A stretch of 64,000 bases of DNA from Microaerobacter geothermalis (GCF_021608135.1 NZ_JAKIHL010000006.1:30961-94960), one strand, 5' to 3'. Shown: positions 8,473 to 17,705, counted from the stretch's first letter. Notes: generated by a model not told the origin, from the letters alone. Translations and numbers: made by a program.

Positions 8473-9044
8473 GTGGCCACCTCATTTCTATCTATTTCTA
8501 ACTCAATTGGAAATTGCCCCCATTTCCTTCTGTAATGCTCCCTGTTTTGGATGATGATTTTTTCCAAATCTTGCAGAGGGACAGAGAGTATTGGAGGCAA
8601 TGGCGAGGGCAATTCATGCTCCAAATAATGAATGGAACTTCCGTTATTAATTAACCGGTGATGCCAGTCCACATCATCATAAATTCCAAGACCATATCCC
8701 ACATCCACCCTACCAACCTTCTGAAAGATCTCTCTTTTTACACAAAGGCAGGAAAATATGTCCTTTAACCCATATAATGATGTACAGTCCACCATTGGAT
8801 TTGAAAGAAAAGGTTGAACTAGTCGATTTAACTGTTCCTTTCTCAGTTCAATCCGAAAATCGTTAATGACACAAATCTCACCGCTGCTCTCCTGAAAAAA
8901 ATGATTAATGGTTTGGGGCCGACCCCAGTCTAAATTACATTCCATTTGATCCAGGATAAGATAATGATCTCCCTCATCATTTTCCAAAAAACAGGGGGAA
9001 CTCCCGATTTCCCTTCGAATAAATAAAATGCTTACCGTTAGCAT
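8469..9044 (-). CDS. GT2-like protein lacking the N-terminal donor-binding half
   Basis: The 191-residue product resembles the second half of family 2 glycosyltransferases: CLCVKREIFQKVG then GYGLGIYDDVDWHHRLINNGSSIHYLEHE, which matches the (E/D)DVD-x3-R-x4-G acceptor-side motif followed by a His. The usual N-terminal PVYN and DxD segments are weak or missing: the first 90 residues keep a strand pattern (VSILFIRR, HYLILDQ, EICVINDFRI) but no clear DxD. ATG 9044 follows AGGAG at 9 nt. Lying between two GT4 genes with tight coupling, it is probably a functional small GT2 variant rather than debris. Confidence 0.55.
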   Translation of the reverse strand: MLTVSILFIRREIGSSPCFLENDEGDHYLILDQMECNLDWGRPQTINHFFQESSGEICVINDFRIELRKEQLNRLVQPFLSNPMVDCTSLYGLKDIFSCLCVKREIFQKVGRVDVGYGLGIYDDVDWHHRLINNGSSIHYLEHELPSPLPPILSVPLQDLEKIIIQNREHYRRKWGQFPIELEIDRNEVAT

Positions 9045-9049
9045 ATCGA

Positions 9050-10204
9050 TTATCTCCTTCCGCGCAAATGGATTCTACGGTAGGATTGGATAAACATATG
9101 GATTGCTTTTGACCACTCATATAGGTTTTCCACTAAGGTTAAAGCATTTTTTCCCATTCGTAAATTCAGATCTCTTTCCTCAATTAGCCGGGCTGCGTAT
9201 TGGGGAAATTCTTCATGCCAGCGTTCAGGATTGATTAAGAATCCATTGAAGCTGTGCCGAACCATCTCAGGAATTCCGCCAACCATCGTTGAAATCACCG
9301 GAATTCCGCTAATGGCCGCTTCCAGGTTAACCAGACAGTAAGCCTCTTTTCCAATCGATGGCGTCACAACCATGTCTGCTATCGGATAAACGGAGATGAC
9401 TTCGTTGGGAGGCAAATAGTTAAGAAACGTAACATGTTCCTTTAACGGGACGGTTTGTTTATGCAACTGATTCACATAATTGGTTTCCAGTTGTTTTCCA
9501 TAGTAACTAGATCCCACCACAACCAAATGCAAATCGGGATATTGTGTGATCAAAAAGGGCAATGATTCCAGCAGAAGATGGAGGCCTTTCTCTGGTATTA
9601 ACCTTCCGACAAACAACATCACATGCTTTCCATGAAGACGCAGTTTATCTCTCCAATAATTGCGCCAAGCTTTCCCTTCCTCTGAAAAGCGGGAAACAAA
9701 TTGATGATGTGGAATTCCAAAATAATTGACATATATGGGAGTCTTTACTTCAGGAAACTGGTATTTCAACTGTTCTTTAATAAAAAAACTGTTTACGAAA
9801 ATCACATCAGCATTGGACAAAGCCTCAAGGGCCATTTCCTGATTGAGGTTTTCGATAAAGGTTAAGGAATGAAGACTTAAGATCATTTTCGCCTTTGGCC
9901 ATCTTTTCTTAAGCCAAAGCAAGTACATAGGCCGGTTCTCAATCTGGATCCATGTGGATGGCTCTTTTATCAGATGTCTTTCTATCTGTTGTAGATACTG
10001 GCGGCTACCGCGCACGGGGATTCGAATATCTTTTCGGTTTCCTCTTCTTTGTATTGCCGGAAGACCATTTACCTTTCTGCTGAAAACGGTCACCTGTCCA
10101 TGATCAGCTAAATAATTTCCCAGCTGATGTACGGAAATTTCCACGGAAGTCCCTTTCAATGGCGGTACCGGAAATTGACCCGGGGTAACGATCGCAATCT
10201 TCAC
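9050..10204 (-). CDS. Family 4 glycosyltransferase (GT-B)
   Basis: A 384-residue GT4 enzyme: AIVTPGQFPVPPLKGTSVE at the N-terminus, LFVGRLIPEKGLHLLLESL, and GKEAYCLVNLEAAISGIPVI, the E-x7-E nucleotide-sugar motif. The longest frame starts at 10231 without a Shine-Dalgarno. GTG 10202-10204 follows GGAGG at 6 nt and is preferred. It is the first of three coupled genes (5-bp gap to the next). The layout resembles the GT4/CotS neighbourhoods of other bacilli, where a CotSA-type GT4 accompanies CotS, but assignment to CotSA is not justified. Confidence 0.83.
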   Translation of the reverse strand: MKIAIVTPGQFPVPPLKGTSVEISVHQLGNYLADHGQVTVFSRKVNGLPAIQRRGNRKDIRIPVRGSRQYLQQIERHLIKEPSTWIQIENRPMYLLWLKKRWPKAKMILSLHSLTFIENLNQEMALEALSNADVIFVNSFFIKEQLKYQFPEVKTPIYVNYFGIPHHQFVSRFSEEGKAWRNYWRDKLRLHGKHVMLFVGRLIPEKGLHLLLESLPFLITQYPDLHLVVVGSSYYGKQLETNYVNQLHKQTVPLKEHVTFLNYLPPNEVISVYPIADMVVTPSIGKEAYCLVNLEAAISGIPVISTMVGGIPEMVRHSFNGFLINPERWHEEFPQYAARLIEERDLNLRMGKNALTLVENLYEWSKAIHMFIQSYRRIHLRGRR

Positions 10205-10285
10205 TTTCATCCTCCATTTCTTGTTTTCCATATCTTATGATAGGTAAATTGAATGGAAACGGTACAAAAAACTATTATTACGAAC

Positions 10286-10322
10286 AAAAAATCATCTGGA
10301 ATACATTCTCCAGACGATTTCG
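10286..10322 (-). terminator. Terminator of dnaD
   Basis: Read on the minus strand, AAATCgTCTGG and CCAGAtGATTT pair around AGAATGTATT and are followed by a T run. It lies 17 bp beyond the dnaD stop. Confidence 0.75.
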
Positions 10323-10338
10323 TTTCACCATATTTCAT

Positions 10339-11025
10339 TTAATTTTCAAGCCAATTGTAAAAGGTAAAGGGAATGTCTTCTGTTTGGGGTTCTTTTTTGA
10401 TTTTGATAACTTGCTTCTCCCGAAACTTCATGGAGTAATTTTTAGCTTCCTCTGCTGTTTTTATTCCATTCTTTTGCCACTCCAGGAGAATGCGGTCAAT
10501 ATATTTGATGGTTACTTTTCCCGAATAAACCGCTTCCCGCAATGCAGATACGATCAACTCACGGGAATAGCCATCCTGATCCTGCCATAAGGTAATGGTT
10601 TCACATTCCATGGGGGACAAAGGTCTGCCAAATTCATTTTCAAATAACGTATATAAATCGGTTTCCAATGGTTGCTGTAAGATTCCATGATTCTCTATCA
10701 AGATGTTGACCAATTTTTTGTACAATGGGGTTAGATCATAATACTCATGACGAACTCCCGAGTCATCTTCTCTCTCTTCTATTGACAGGAATCCATTCCA
10801 AACCAATCGATGAACCATTTTAAATATTTTCTTGATATCCGTTGACATTCGCTGTTCAAGTTCTGCTGCCGTCGGAAAGTTTATCCCTTCTGATTTAAAA
10901 GATAAAATATGTATTAATAGAAACACTTCTTCATCTAAGATTCCCAATTCTTTATAATGTTCTAAAAGAAGATTGGGAATGGTGGTGCACCGCTGTCGCA
11001 ACAAATCTACCAATATCTTCTCCAT
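10339..11025 (-). CDS. dnaD: DnaD primosome-loading protein
   Basis: DnaD acts with DnaB and DnaI to load the replicative helicase at the origin and at restarting forks in low-GC Gram-positives. The 228-residue product has the N-terminal winged helix (LLEHYKELGILDEEVFLLIHI) and the C-terminal DnaD/DnaB2 domain ending in YSRELIVSALREAVYSGKVTIKYIDRILLEW, whose YIDRILLEW matches the YxxxIxxxW DNA-binding signature. The frame extends upstream, but ATG 11025 after GAGGTG gives the normal family N-terminus. asnS-dnaD order is as in B. subtilis, although nth does not follow. Confidence 0.92.
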   Translation of the reverse strand: MEKILVDLLRQRCTTIPNLLLEHYKELGILDEEVFLLIHILSFKSEGINFPTAAELEQRMSTDIKKIFKMVHRLVWNGFLSIEEREDDSGVRHEYYDLTPLYKKLVNILIENHGILQQPLETDLYTLFENEFGRPLSPMECETITLWQDQDGYSRELIVSALREAVYSGKVTIKYIDRILLEWQKNGIKTAEEAKNYSMKFREKQVIKIKKEPQTEDIPFTFYNWLEN

Positions 11026-11085
11026 TCTAAACACCTCAAAACAATTATAACAGAGGTTCAGGCAAAAAAAGAGTATTGACATATA

Positions 11086-11116
11086 AAAATGGTGCATTTT
11101 ACCCATGCACCATTTT
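11086..11116 (-). terminator. Strong hairpin between asnS and dnaD
   Basis: AAAATGGTGCAT (11086-11097) and ATGCACCATTTT (11105-11116) form a perfect 12-bp stem around a 7-nt loop, with A/T-rich flanks. It lies beyond the repeat element downstream of asnS and just upstream of dnaD, so it probably ends the asnS transcript. Confidence 0.65.
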
Positions 11117-11137
11117 ATAAAATCAAGCCTCAATTCT

Positions 11138-11351
11138 TCTAAGAATGTGGAACTAAAAATTCACACGTCCGCTAATCGAGTTCGTTCAAGAAGTAATTCA
11201 TTTCCGCTTCAAGGCTAAAGAACGGAGCCCTCAAAAACATTCTGGCATTTCAAAGGCGGAGTCAGTTTGAGGGATAGTTTCGTTTTTTAGACTCTTCGCT
11301 AAGTACGAACTCGATAGTTGTCCTTTGTGAATTCTTTATTTCCGACTGTAG
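11138..11351. mobile_element. Palindromic MITE-like element, core-only copy
   Basis: The left tip GTGGAACTAAAAATTCACACGTC and degenerate right tip TTTATTTCC-GACTGTAG bracket the core: CGAGTTCG pairs with CGAACTCG, AAAGAACGGAG with the CGTTTTTTAG side, and CCCTCAAA with TTTGAGGG. No 65-bp arm is present at either end, defining the about 200-bp size class. It fills most of the 378-bp gene-free stretch between dnaD and asnS. Confidence 0.82.
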
Positions 11352-11403
11352 ATTATTCTCCCGATTTCGACAAATCTAACCTCTCACATCTGAAAAAAGT
11401 CTC

Positions 11404-12693
11404 TTACGGGTAGATCCGATTTAACAACCTTGGAAATGGAATGGTTTCCCTGACATGCTCCAGTCCGCAAATCCATGCTACGGTTCTTTCCAATCCCAAT
11501 CCAAATCCTGAATGGGGAACGGTCCCATATTTTCTAAGATCCATATACCATTGATAAGCTTCATAAGATAAATGATGCTCATCATATCGGGCTTTCAACA
11601 ACTCTGGGTCATCAATTCTTTGGCTTCCCCCAATAATTTCCCCATAACCCTCAGGTGCAATCAAATCAGCGCATAAGACCACTTCCGGCCTTTTGGGGTC
11701 CGGTTTCATATAAAATGCCTTGATGGATGCCGGATAGTTAGTAATAAATACCGGCTTATCAAAGCTTTCAGCAATCACGGTCTCATGGGGTGCACCAAAA
11801 TCCTCTCCCCATTCAATTTGTTCGCCCTTTTCCTTAAGCAATGAAATAGCATCATCATAGCTTATTCTTGGAAATGGAGGGATGACCTTTTCAAGCCTTG
11901 AAGTATCCCGATTTAATACCTTAAGTTCCTGGGAACAATTGTTTAATACAGACTGCACCACATGGGAAACCAGATTTTCCTGAATAACCATACTTGCTTC
12001 ATTATCACAAAAGGCCATTTCAGGTTCGATCATCCAGAACTCAATCAAATGACGGCGGGTTTTAGATTTTTCCGCCCGAAAAGTGGGTCCAAAGGAATAT
12101 ACCCTCCCCAAAGCAAGAGCAGCCGCTTCCATATACAGCTGTCCGCTTTGGGTGAGATAAGCATCTTCATCAAAATACCTAGTATGGAAAAGGGTTGTGG
12201 TTCCCTCTGCCGATGTAGGTGTCAAAATGGGGGCATCCACCTGAGTGAAGTGATTTTCATTTAAATATTCCTGAATGGAACGAATAATTTCCGAGCGAAT
12301 TTTCAAGATCGCATTTTGCCTTGGTGTCCGTATCCAAAGATGCCTATGGTCCAATAGGAAATCGACACCGTGTTCCTTCAGTGAAATGGGATATTCTTCA
12401 GAGATTTGAATGATATCCAATCCGGTTAATGTCAACTCGTAACCGCTGGGTGCCCTCTCATCTTCCCTGACCACCCCGGTTACATACAAAGAACTCTCCT
12501 GGGTAAGCTGGGAACATCTTTCCCAAACCTCTTCGGAAACTTCCTTTTTGACCAAAACCCCCTGGATAAAGCCCGTCCCATCTCTCAACTGCAAAAACTG
12601 GATTTTTCCGCTGGATCGTTTGTTGTATAACCAGCACCCGATGCGAATTTCTTTTCCCACATAATCCTTTACTTGAGATATTAGTACCGTCAA
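11404..12693 (-). CDS. asnS: Asparaginyl-tRNA synthetase
   Basis: This class IIb synthetase charges tRNA-Asn. The 429 residues include the N-terminal OB-fold anticodon-binding domain ([26 protein letters not shown]), class II motif 2 ([26 protein letters not shown]) and motif 3 ([15 protein letters not shown]). Length is right for bacterial AsnRS (about 430). The start is TTG at 12691-12693 behind GGAGG at 9 nt. aspB lies immediately upstream, 18 bp away, so Asp-aminotransferase and AsnRS are co-transcribed, as in B. subtilis. Confidence 0.95.
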   Translation of the reverse strand: MTVLISQVKDYVGKEIRIGCWLYNKRSSGKIQFLQLRDGTGFIQGVLVKKEVSEEVWERCSQLTQESSLYVTGVVREDERAPSGYELTLTGLDIIQISEEYPISLKEHGVDFLLDHRHLWIRTPRQNAILKIRSEIIRSIQEYLNENHFTQVDAPILTPTSAEGTTTLFHTRYFDEDAYLTQSGQLYMEAAALALGRVYSFGPTFRAEKSKTRRHLIEFWMIEPEMAFCDNEASMVIQENLVSHVVQSVLNNCSQELKVLNRDTSRLEKVIPPFPRISYDDAISLLKEKGEQIEWGEDFGAPHETVIAESFDKPVFITNYPASIKAFYMKPDPKRPEVVLCADLIAPEGYGEIIGGSQRIDDPELLKARYDEHHLSYEAYQWYMDLRKYGTVPHSGFGLGLERTVAWICGLEHVRETIPFPRLLNRIYP

Positions 12694-12711
12694 ATGAACG
12701 TCCCTCCAATT

Positions 12712-13887
12712 TTACTGTTGAATAAATTTTTTGATCCGCTCCACTCCCTTTTCCAATAGTTCCATGGAAGTGGCATATGAGATACGAATATGCTGAGGGG
12801 CACCAAAGGCTGACCCTGGAATCACCGCTACCTTTTCTGCATCCAACAAGTCCTTGGCCCAATCATCAACAGAGGAATAACCCCCCTTTTCCATAGCCTC
12901 CTTCACATTAATAAAGGCATAAAAAGCCCCTTTAGGTTTTACCATAGATAAACTATCCGCTTCATTAATTAACTGAACCAAACGATTTCTTCTTTTCTCG
13001 AAAGCTTTTCTCATGGTTTCCAAAGGCTCTTGTGTCCCTGTTAATGCGGCTAAAGCACCATATTGGGCAAAAGTAGTGGCGTTTGAAGTGCTGTGACTGA
13101 TCAAATTATTCATTGCTTTAATCAGAACAGTTGGACCTGCTGCATATCCAATGCGCCAACCGGTCATGGAATAAGGTTTTGATACCCCGTTTACAACAAT
13201 GGTATGTTTATACTCCTCTTCACCTAGGCTGGCAATACTCACATGAGAAACGCCATCATAGATCAGCTTCTCATAGATTTCGTCAGAAATCATCAGTACT
13301 CCATGCTGAATACATACTTCGGCAATCGCTTTTAATTCTTCTGCAGAATAGATGCTACCGGTTGGATTGCTGGGTGAGTTAATAATTATTGCCTTGGTTC
13401 TTTCGGTGATAGCTTCTTTTACCTGAATAGGTGTAAGCTTAAATTCATTTTTTTCTGTGGCAGTTACAATGATCGGTTTTCCACCGGCCAACTTCACCAT
13501 TTCCGGATAGCTGACCCAATATGGGGCAGGCACGATTACTTCATCCCCAGGATTCACAATGACTTGAAAAATATTGTATAAGACATGCTTTGCCCCCGCC
13601 CCTACGGAGATTTGATCAGGTGTATAGGAGAGTTGGTTATCCTTTAACAATTTGTCACAGATCGCTTTTCTCAGTTCCAAAATCCCTGAAGCGGGTGTAT
13701 ATTTGGTTTGCCCCTCTTTCATCGCCTGATAAGCCGCTTCAATAACATGTTCCGGTGTGTTAAAATCAGGCTCCCCCGCTCCCAAACCAACCACATCAAA
13801 TCCCTGTGATCTTAATTCTTTTGCTTTTGCCGTAATCGCTAGAGTCGTTGATGGTGTTAACGCTGCGACTCGATTTGCCAATTCCAT
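12712..13887 (-). CDS. aspB: Aspartate aminotransferase
   Basis: A fold-type I PLP enzyme interconverting aspartate/2-oxoglutarate and oxaloacetate/glutamate. Seen are GAGEPDFNTPEHV, the PLP-stacking region (GAKHVLYN), NSPSNPTGSIY, SDEIYEKL, the Schiff-base lysine motif GVSKPYSMTGWRIGY and the C-terminal FGAPQHIRISYA with the carboxylate-binding Arg. ATG 13887 has GGAGG at 8 nt and gives 391 residues; the frame upstream to 13911 lacks a Shine-Dalgarno. It precedes asnS, supplying the aspartate branch. Confidence 0.94.
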   Translation of the reverse strand: MELANRVAALTPSTTLAITAKAKELRSQGFDVVGLGAGEPDFNTPEHVIEAAYQAMKEGQTKYTPASGILELRKAICDKLLKDNQLSYTPDQISVGAGAKHVLYNIFQVIVNPGDEVIVPAPYWVSYPEMVKLAGGKPIIVTATEKNEFKLTPIQVKEAITERTKAIIINSPSNPTGSIYSAEELKAIAEVCIQHGVLMISDEIYEKLIYDGVSHVSIASLGEEEYKHTIVVNGVSKPYSMTGWRIGYAAGPTVLIKAMNNLISHSTSNATTFAQYGALAALTGTQEPLETMRKAFEKRRNRLVQLINEADSLSMVKPKGAFYAFINVKEAMEKGGYSSVDDWAKDLLDAEKVAVIPGSAFGAPQHIRISYATSMELLEKGVERIKKFIQQ

Positions 13888-13947
13888 GCCATTTTCCTCC
13901 CATCGATTCATTCAAACGTTGTGATTCAATATCCCCATTATTATACA

Positions 13948-15153
13948 TTATTTTTTTAGTTTTGCTATACGAACGGTATCTCTGGCAATCATCAATTCTT
14001 CATTGGTGGGAATCACAAACACCTTTACCTTTGAATTATCACCACTAATCATCCGTTCCTTTTTGTCATGTGCACCGTTTTTTTCGTCATCCAACTCAAC
14101 TCCCAAATAGTTGAGAGACTCACAAACCTTTTTCCGAACCAGAACTGAATTTTCTCCAACCCCTGCGGTAAAAATAAGAGCATCTAAGCCATTCATGGCT
14201 GCAGTATAAGCACCAACATATTTCACAATTCGATAAATATACATGTCAAAGGCAAGTTTGGCTCGCTCATTTCCGTCAAACATAGCCTGCTCAATCTCCC
14301 TCATATCAGAACTGATGCCCGAAATACCGTATAGACCGCTGTGTTTGTTTAGCATGGAGCTTACCTCACCAATGGTCAGATCCTCTTTTGCCATGGTAAA
14401 TGGAACAATGGCAGGGTCTATATCACCACTCCTGGTGCCCATAATCAATCCTTCTAATGGGGTCATTCCCATACTGGTATCCATAGATTTACCATTTTTT
14501 ATGGCAGTAATACTAGCTCCATTCCCTATATGACAGGAAATCACTTTCAATTCTTCAAGGGGAACTCCCATCAATTCCTGCAATCGTTCAGATACGTATT
14601 TATGAGAAGTTCCATGAAATCCATAGCGGCGGACTTTGTGTCTGCGGTATAAAGCCTTTGGAAGAGCATAAAGATAGCTTGTCTTTGGCATAGTCTGATG
14701 GAATGCAGTATCAAAAACGGCTACCTGAGGTACATTCGGTAAAATATCTTCTGCTGCCAAAATCCCTTTTAGATTAGGCGGATTGTGTAAAGGAGCAAGC
14801 TCAAAGCATCCTCTGATTGCCTGTTTGACATCATCAGTGATCAGAACAGAATCTGAAAAAGTTTCTCCCCCATGCACCACACGATGACCGATAGCATTCA
14901 GCTCTTTGATGGATTGAAGTACCCCATACTTTGGGTCAACCAGAATTTGCAATACCTGACGGATCGCCTCTGTATGTTCCAAAATTTCGGCCACTTTTTT
15001 TACTTCTTCTTTGCCATGGGGACGGTGGGTGAGAATAGCAGTCTCCATTCCGATCCGTTCCACCCCCCCCTTCGCTAATACAGTTTCATTCTTCATTTCA
15101 AACAACTGGTACTTTAAAGACGAACTTCCGCAATTAATCACTAATACCTTCAT
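13948..15153 (-). CDS. ackA: Acetate kinase
   Basis: It converts acetyl phosphate and ADP to acetate and ATP in overflow and fermentative metabolism. The 401-residue ASKHA-fold protein shows the N-terminal phosphate loop LVINCGSSSLKYQ, RVVHGGETF, VFDTAFHQTMP, RRYGFHGTSHKYV (active-site His), HIGNGASITAI and FTAGVGENS. Its start overlaps the stop of the upstream acyl-CoA dehydrogenase gene by 4 bp. This partner is unusual, since ackA usually stands alone or with pta, and it suggests a joint role in acid production or acyl-CoA turnover. Confidence 0.95.
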   Translation of the reverse strand: MKVLVINCGSSSLKYQLFEMKNETVLAKGGVERIGMETAILTHRPHGKEEVKKVAEILEHTEAIRQVLQILVDPKYGVLQSIKELNAIGHRVVHGGETFSDSVLITDDVKQAIRGCFELAPLHNPPNLKGILAAEDILPNVPQVAVFDTAFHQTMPKTSYLYALPKALYRRHKVRRYGFHGTSHKYVSERLQELMGVPLEELKVISCHIGNGASITAIKNGKSMDTSMGMTPLEGLIMGTRSGDIDPAIVPFTMAKEDLTIGEVSSMLNKHSGLYGISGISSDMREIEQAMFDGNERAKLAFDMYIYRIVKYVGAYTAAMNGLDALIFTAGVGENSVLVRKKVCESLNYLGVELDDEKNGAHDKKERMISGDNSKVKVFVIPTNEELMIARDTVRIAKLKK

Positions 15154-16043
15154 TGTTTCTCCTCACTTCTCTCAACAATTCTTTCTCCGTTTTCGTCATA
15201 TTTGAAGAAGCCTTCACCCGTCTTCACCCCCAAGTGGTTGGCACGAACCATCTTGCGTAAAAGCGGTGATGGGCGATATTTCAAATCCCCATAGTCTCTG
15301 AATAGCCGCTCCATCGATGCCAATACGGAATCTAAACCAAACCGGTCAGCCATTTCCAGAGGACCATAATGGAAATCATATCCGATCTTCATGGCCTTAT
15401 CGATATCCTCAGCACTGGCTACACCCTCCATCAAGGTATGCAGGGCCTCATTGATTAATGTTACAATGAGTCTTGTTGTAACAAAGCCGGGAGATTCATA
15501 AACCTGTATTCCTTCCTTGTTGATTTGATTCACGAATCTTTTGGCAAAGGCAACCGTTTCATCAGAGGTTTTTAACCCCCGGATCATTTCAACCAAATCT
15601 ATTTTAGCCACTGGATGTAAAAAATGAAGACCGATCACCTTATCCGGGCGGCTGGTGGCTGCGGCAATTTCTGTCAAGCTTAACGTAGAGGTATTGCTGG
15701 CAAGAATCGTATTTTTGCTGCACACTTCATCCAACTGTTTAAACACGCGTTTCTTCGCTTCCAAGTCTTCAATGATGGATTCAATGACTAAATCCGCTTC
15801 ACGCAGCAAATGGATATCTAATGTGAATTGAATTTTAGACATAATGACTTTTTTCTCTGCTTCAGTGATTGCCCATTTCTCCAATTGTCTGTCTAAAGAG
15901 ATTTCAATATTCCTGCGGGCATGCTCTAAATCCCTTGTCGTTTTATCTATCAGAAGCACATCAATGCCATGTTCAGCCAGCATTTCGGAAATTCCCTGAC
16001 CCATGGTTCCGGCTCCAATAACACCTACTTTTTTCACACCCAT
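15150..16043 (-). CDS. 3-hydroxyacyl-CoA (3-hydroxybutyryl-CoA) dehydrogenase
   Basis: A 297-residue NAD-dependent enzyme with an N-terminal Rossmann domain (VGVIGAGTMGQGISEMLA), the catalytic HFLHPVAKIDLVEMIRG, and a C-terminal dimer domain (SPGFVTTRLIVTLINEALH, GPLEMADRFGLD). It oxidises or reduces 3-hydroxybutyryl-CoA in beta-oxidation or butyrate/polyhydroxyalkanoate chemistry. Length fits the stand-alone Hbd/MmgB type. ATG 16043 follows GGGAGGG. It is translationally coupled to ackA. A 14-bp perfect palindrome (16080-16093) lies just upstream. Confidence 0.9.
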   Translation of the reverse strand: MGVKKVGVIGAGTMGQGISEMLAEHGIDVLLIDKTTRDLEHARRNIEISLDRQLEKWAITEAEKKVIMSKIQFTLDIHLLREADLVIESIIEDLEAKKRVFKQLDEVCSKNTILASNTSTLSLTEIAAATSRPDKVIGLHFLHPVAKIDLVEMIRGLKTSDETVAFAKRFVNQINKEGIQVYESPGFVTTRLIVTLINEALHTLMEGVASAEDIDKAMKIGYDFHYGPLEMADRFGLDSVLASMERLFRDYGDLKYRPSPLLRKMVRANHLGVKTGEGFFKYDENGERIVERSEEKQ

Positions 16044-16079
16044 TTTTAGATAGCCCTCCCAATATTAAATCGATATGAC

Positions 16080-16109
16080 CGGAATTAATTCCGCTAAGTT
16101 TCTCTTATA
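16080..16109 (-). promoter_or_regulatory. Candidate operator and -10 for the hbd-ackA unit
   Basis: CGGAATTAATTCCG (16080-16093) is a perfect 14-bp palindrome, 37 bp upstream of the start codon. On the minus strand TATAAG (rc of 16104-16109) could be a -10 just upstream of it, with only a weak -35. It looks like a repressor site in the early transcript; the regulator is unknown. Confidence 0.35.
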
Positions 16110-16186
16110 ACATACTTTAAATTAACATAAAGAATTTTTTATGTATAGCGTTTCTCTTCCATTCTTAAATAATGTCATAAAAAGTA

Positions 16187-16219
16187 CAAAAAAAGTTTGG
16201 GAATCAATTTTCCCAAACT
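16187..16219 (-). terminator. Terminator of the FtsH-like gene
   Basis: On the minus strand, AAAAGTTTGGGAA and TTCCCAAACTTTT pair around a short AATTGA-type loop and run into a T tract. It immediately follows the stop of the FtsH-like gene. Confidence 0.85.
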
Positions 16220-16220
16220 T

Positions 16221-17705
16221 TTAACTAGTCAGTCTAATGCTTAATCTCTCCCTCATCTCATCGCCGCTCATCCATTCTTCCTGTAAGAGAATTTCAAGGA
16301 AATATTCAAAAAGTTCTTTATCCTCCTCAATCATTTTCTTCACTCTCTCAAAGAGAACCTGCATCATTCTGTTGGTTTCTTCATTGATTTTATCTTTTGG
16401 GATAAACTGAGGATGAATAAAGCCAAGGGATGACAGCCCTGTAGCAATTAACTGCTGGCAATAATAATTTGCCTTTTCCAAATCATTGCTCGCACCTGTA
16501 CTTCTGGTTCGAAAAAACACTTCCTCTGCCGCCGTTCCAGCTAAAGCAATCATAATTTGAAACTCCAGATCTTCCTTGGTATACAAATACTGCTCCTTTG
16601 GAGGATTTTGTCTGACATAACCAAGAGCCTGACTTCTTGGAGTCAAAGCAATCTGCGAAACAGAACCCGGAATCAACCGTTCGGTTACAAATGCATGTCC
16701 CAATTCATGAATGGCCACCCTTCTTTTCTCCTCCTCGGAAGTTTCACGGTCAATTTTCTCGCCCAATAGAACCTTATCTATCGATTTATTAAAATGTTTG
16801 CTCTCGATTTCGCTGGATCCTTCACGCATGGCATAAATGGCTGCTTCATTGGTCAAACTTTCCAGTTGGGCTCCAGAAAAACCAAATGTTTGCTTGCTTA
16901 ATTTTTCGATTGAGACATCCTTAGCCAATGGTTTATTTTTCAAATGAATCTGCAGGATTTGTTCCCTGCCCTTTCTGTCAGGAATGCCCACAGAAATCTG
17001 TCGGTCAAAACGTCCCGGACGAATCAAGGCGGGATCAAGCATGTCTATCCTGTTTGTAGCTGCCATTATGAGTATTCTCGGATTCTCTGAAGTAGACATT
17101 CCATCCATTTCCGTCAGGAGCTGATTTAATGTCTGGTCATATTCGCGGTGGGTTGAACCTTCCCGTTTTCCTCCTAATACATCGATCTCATCAATAAATA
17201 TAATTCCGCTATCCTGACCGTTTTTTTGGGCCATTTCCTTTACGTCTTGAAACAGCTGCCTGATCCGGCTGGCTCCCACACCCACATACATCTCCACAAA
17301 CTCACTGCCAGATGTGCTGACGAAAGCCGAATTGGTATAGTTTGCAGCCGCTTTAGCCAATAGCGTTTTCCCTGTTCCAGGAGGTCCGGTTAATAATATT
17401 CCTTTGATGGGCCGAATTCCAAAGGATTTGATCCTCTCGGGATTGAGAAGAAAATCCAGGGCTTCCATCAATTCTTCCTTGGCATGGTTTTGGCCACCAA
17501 TATCATCGAAGGACAATCCTGAGGAAACCTTTCCTTTTTCTGCATATTTTCCCTTGCCAAAACCAACGGATTTTCCTTTTAAAGCGAAAAACAGTACAAC
17601 ACTGAGTACGATCCCAATAATCAAAATCGGACCGACTTGAACACCCAGGTAAAACAAAAAAATGATGAAAGAAATCAATATACCTAAAATCCATTCTTTA
17701 CCCAT
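16221..17705 (-). CDS. FtsH-like membrane AAA+ zinc protease without extracytoplasmic domain
   Basis: The 494-residue protein has two back-to-back N-terminal membrane helices (about 5-24 and 27-42). It then has an AAA+ module with Walker A GPPGTGKT (107-114), Walker B IIFIDEID (168-175) and arginine finger RPGRFDR (230-235), and an M41 peptidase domain with HELGH (333-337) and third zinc ligand D408 in GASNDLEKAN. Classical FtsH has a ~75-residue extracytoplasmic domain between TM1 and TM2; here only two or three residues separate them. All catalytic residues are intact, so it should be an active membrane-anchored processive protease distinct from housekeeping FtsH. It overlaps the upstream membrane-protein gene by 8 bp. 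Confidence 0.85.
   Translation of the reverse strand: MGKEWILGILISFIIFLFYLGVQVGPILIIGIVLSVVLFFALKGKSVGFGKGKYAEKGKVSSGLSFDDIGGQNHAKEELMEALDFLLNPERIKSFGIRPIKGILLTGPPGTGKTLLAKAAANYTNSAFVSTSGSEFVEMYVGVGASRIRQLFQDVKEMAQKNGQDSGIIFIDEIDVLGGKREGSTHREYDQTLNQLLTEMDGMSTSENPRILIMAATNRIDMLDPALIRPGRFDRQISVGIPDRKGREQILQIHLKNKPLAKDVSIEKLSKQTFGFSGAQLESLTNEAAIYAMREGSSEIESKHFNKSIDKVLLGEKIDRETSEEEKRRVAIHELGHAFVTERLIPGSVSQIALTPRSQALGYVRQNPPKEQYLYTKEDLEFQIMIALAGTAAEEVFFRTRSTGASNDLEKANYYCQQLIATGLSSLGFIHPQFIPKDKINEETNRMMQVLFERVKKMIEEDKELFEYFLEILLQEEWMSGDEMRERLSIRLTS

Noticed and set aside
12694..12720. T-box leader before asnS
   Set aside because: Only 18 bp separate aspB and asnS, so there is no room for a T-box, and none is seen before trpE either.
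12458..12862. 134-codon minus-strand frame across the asnS/aspB junction
   Set aside because: It overlaps both well-supported genes in another frame and has low-complexity arginine/glycine-rich content.
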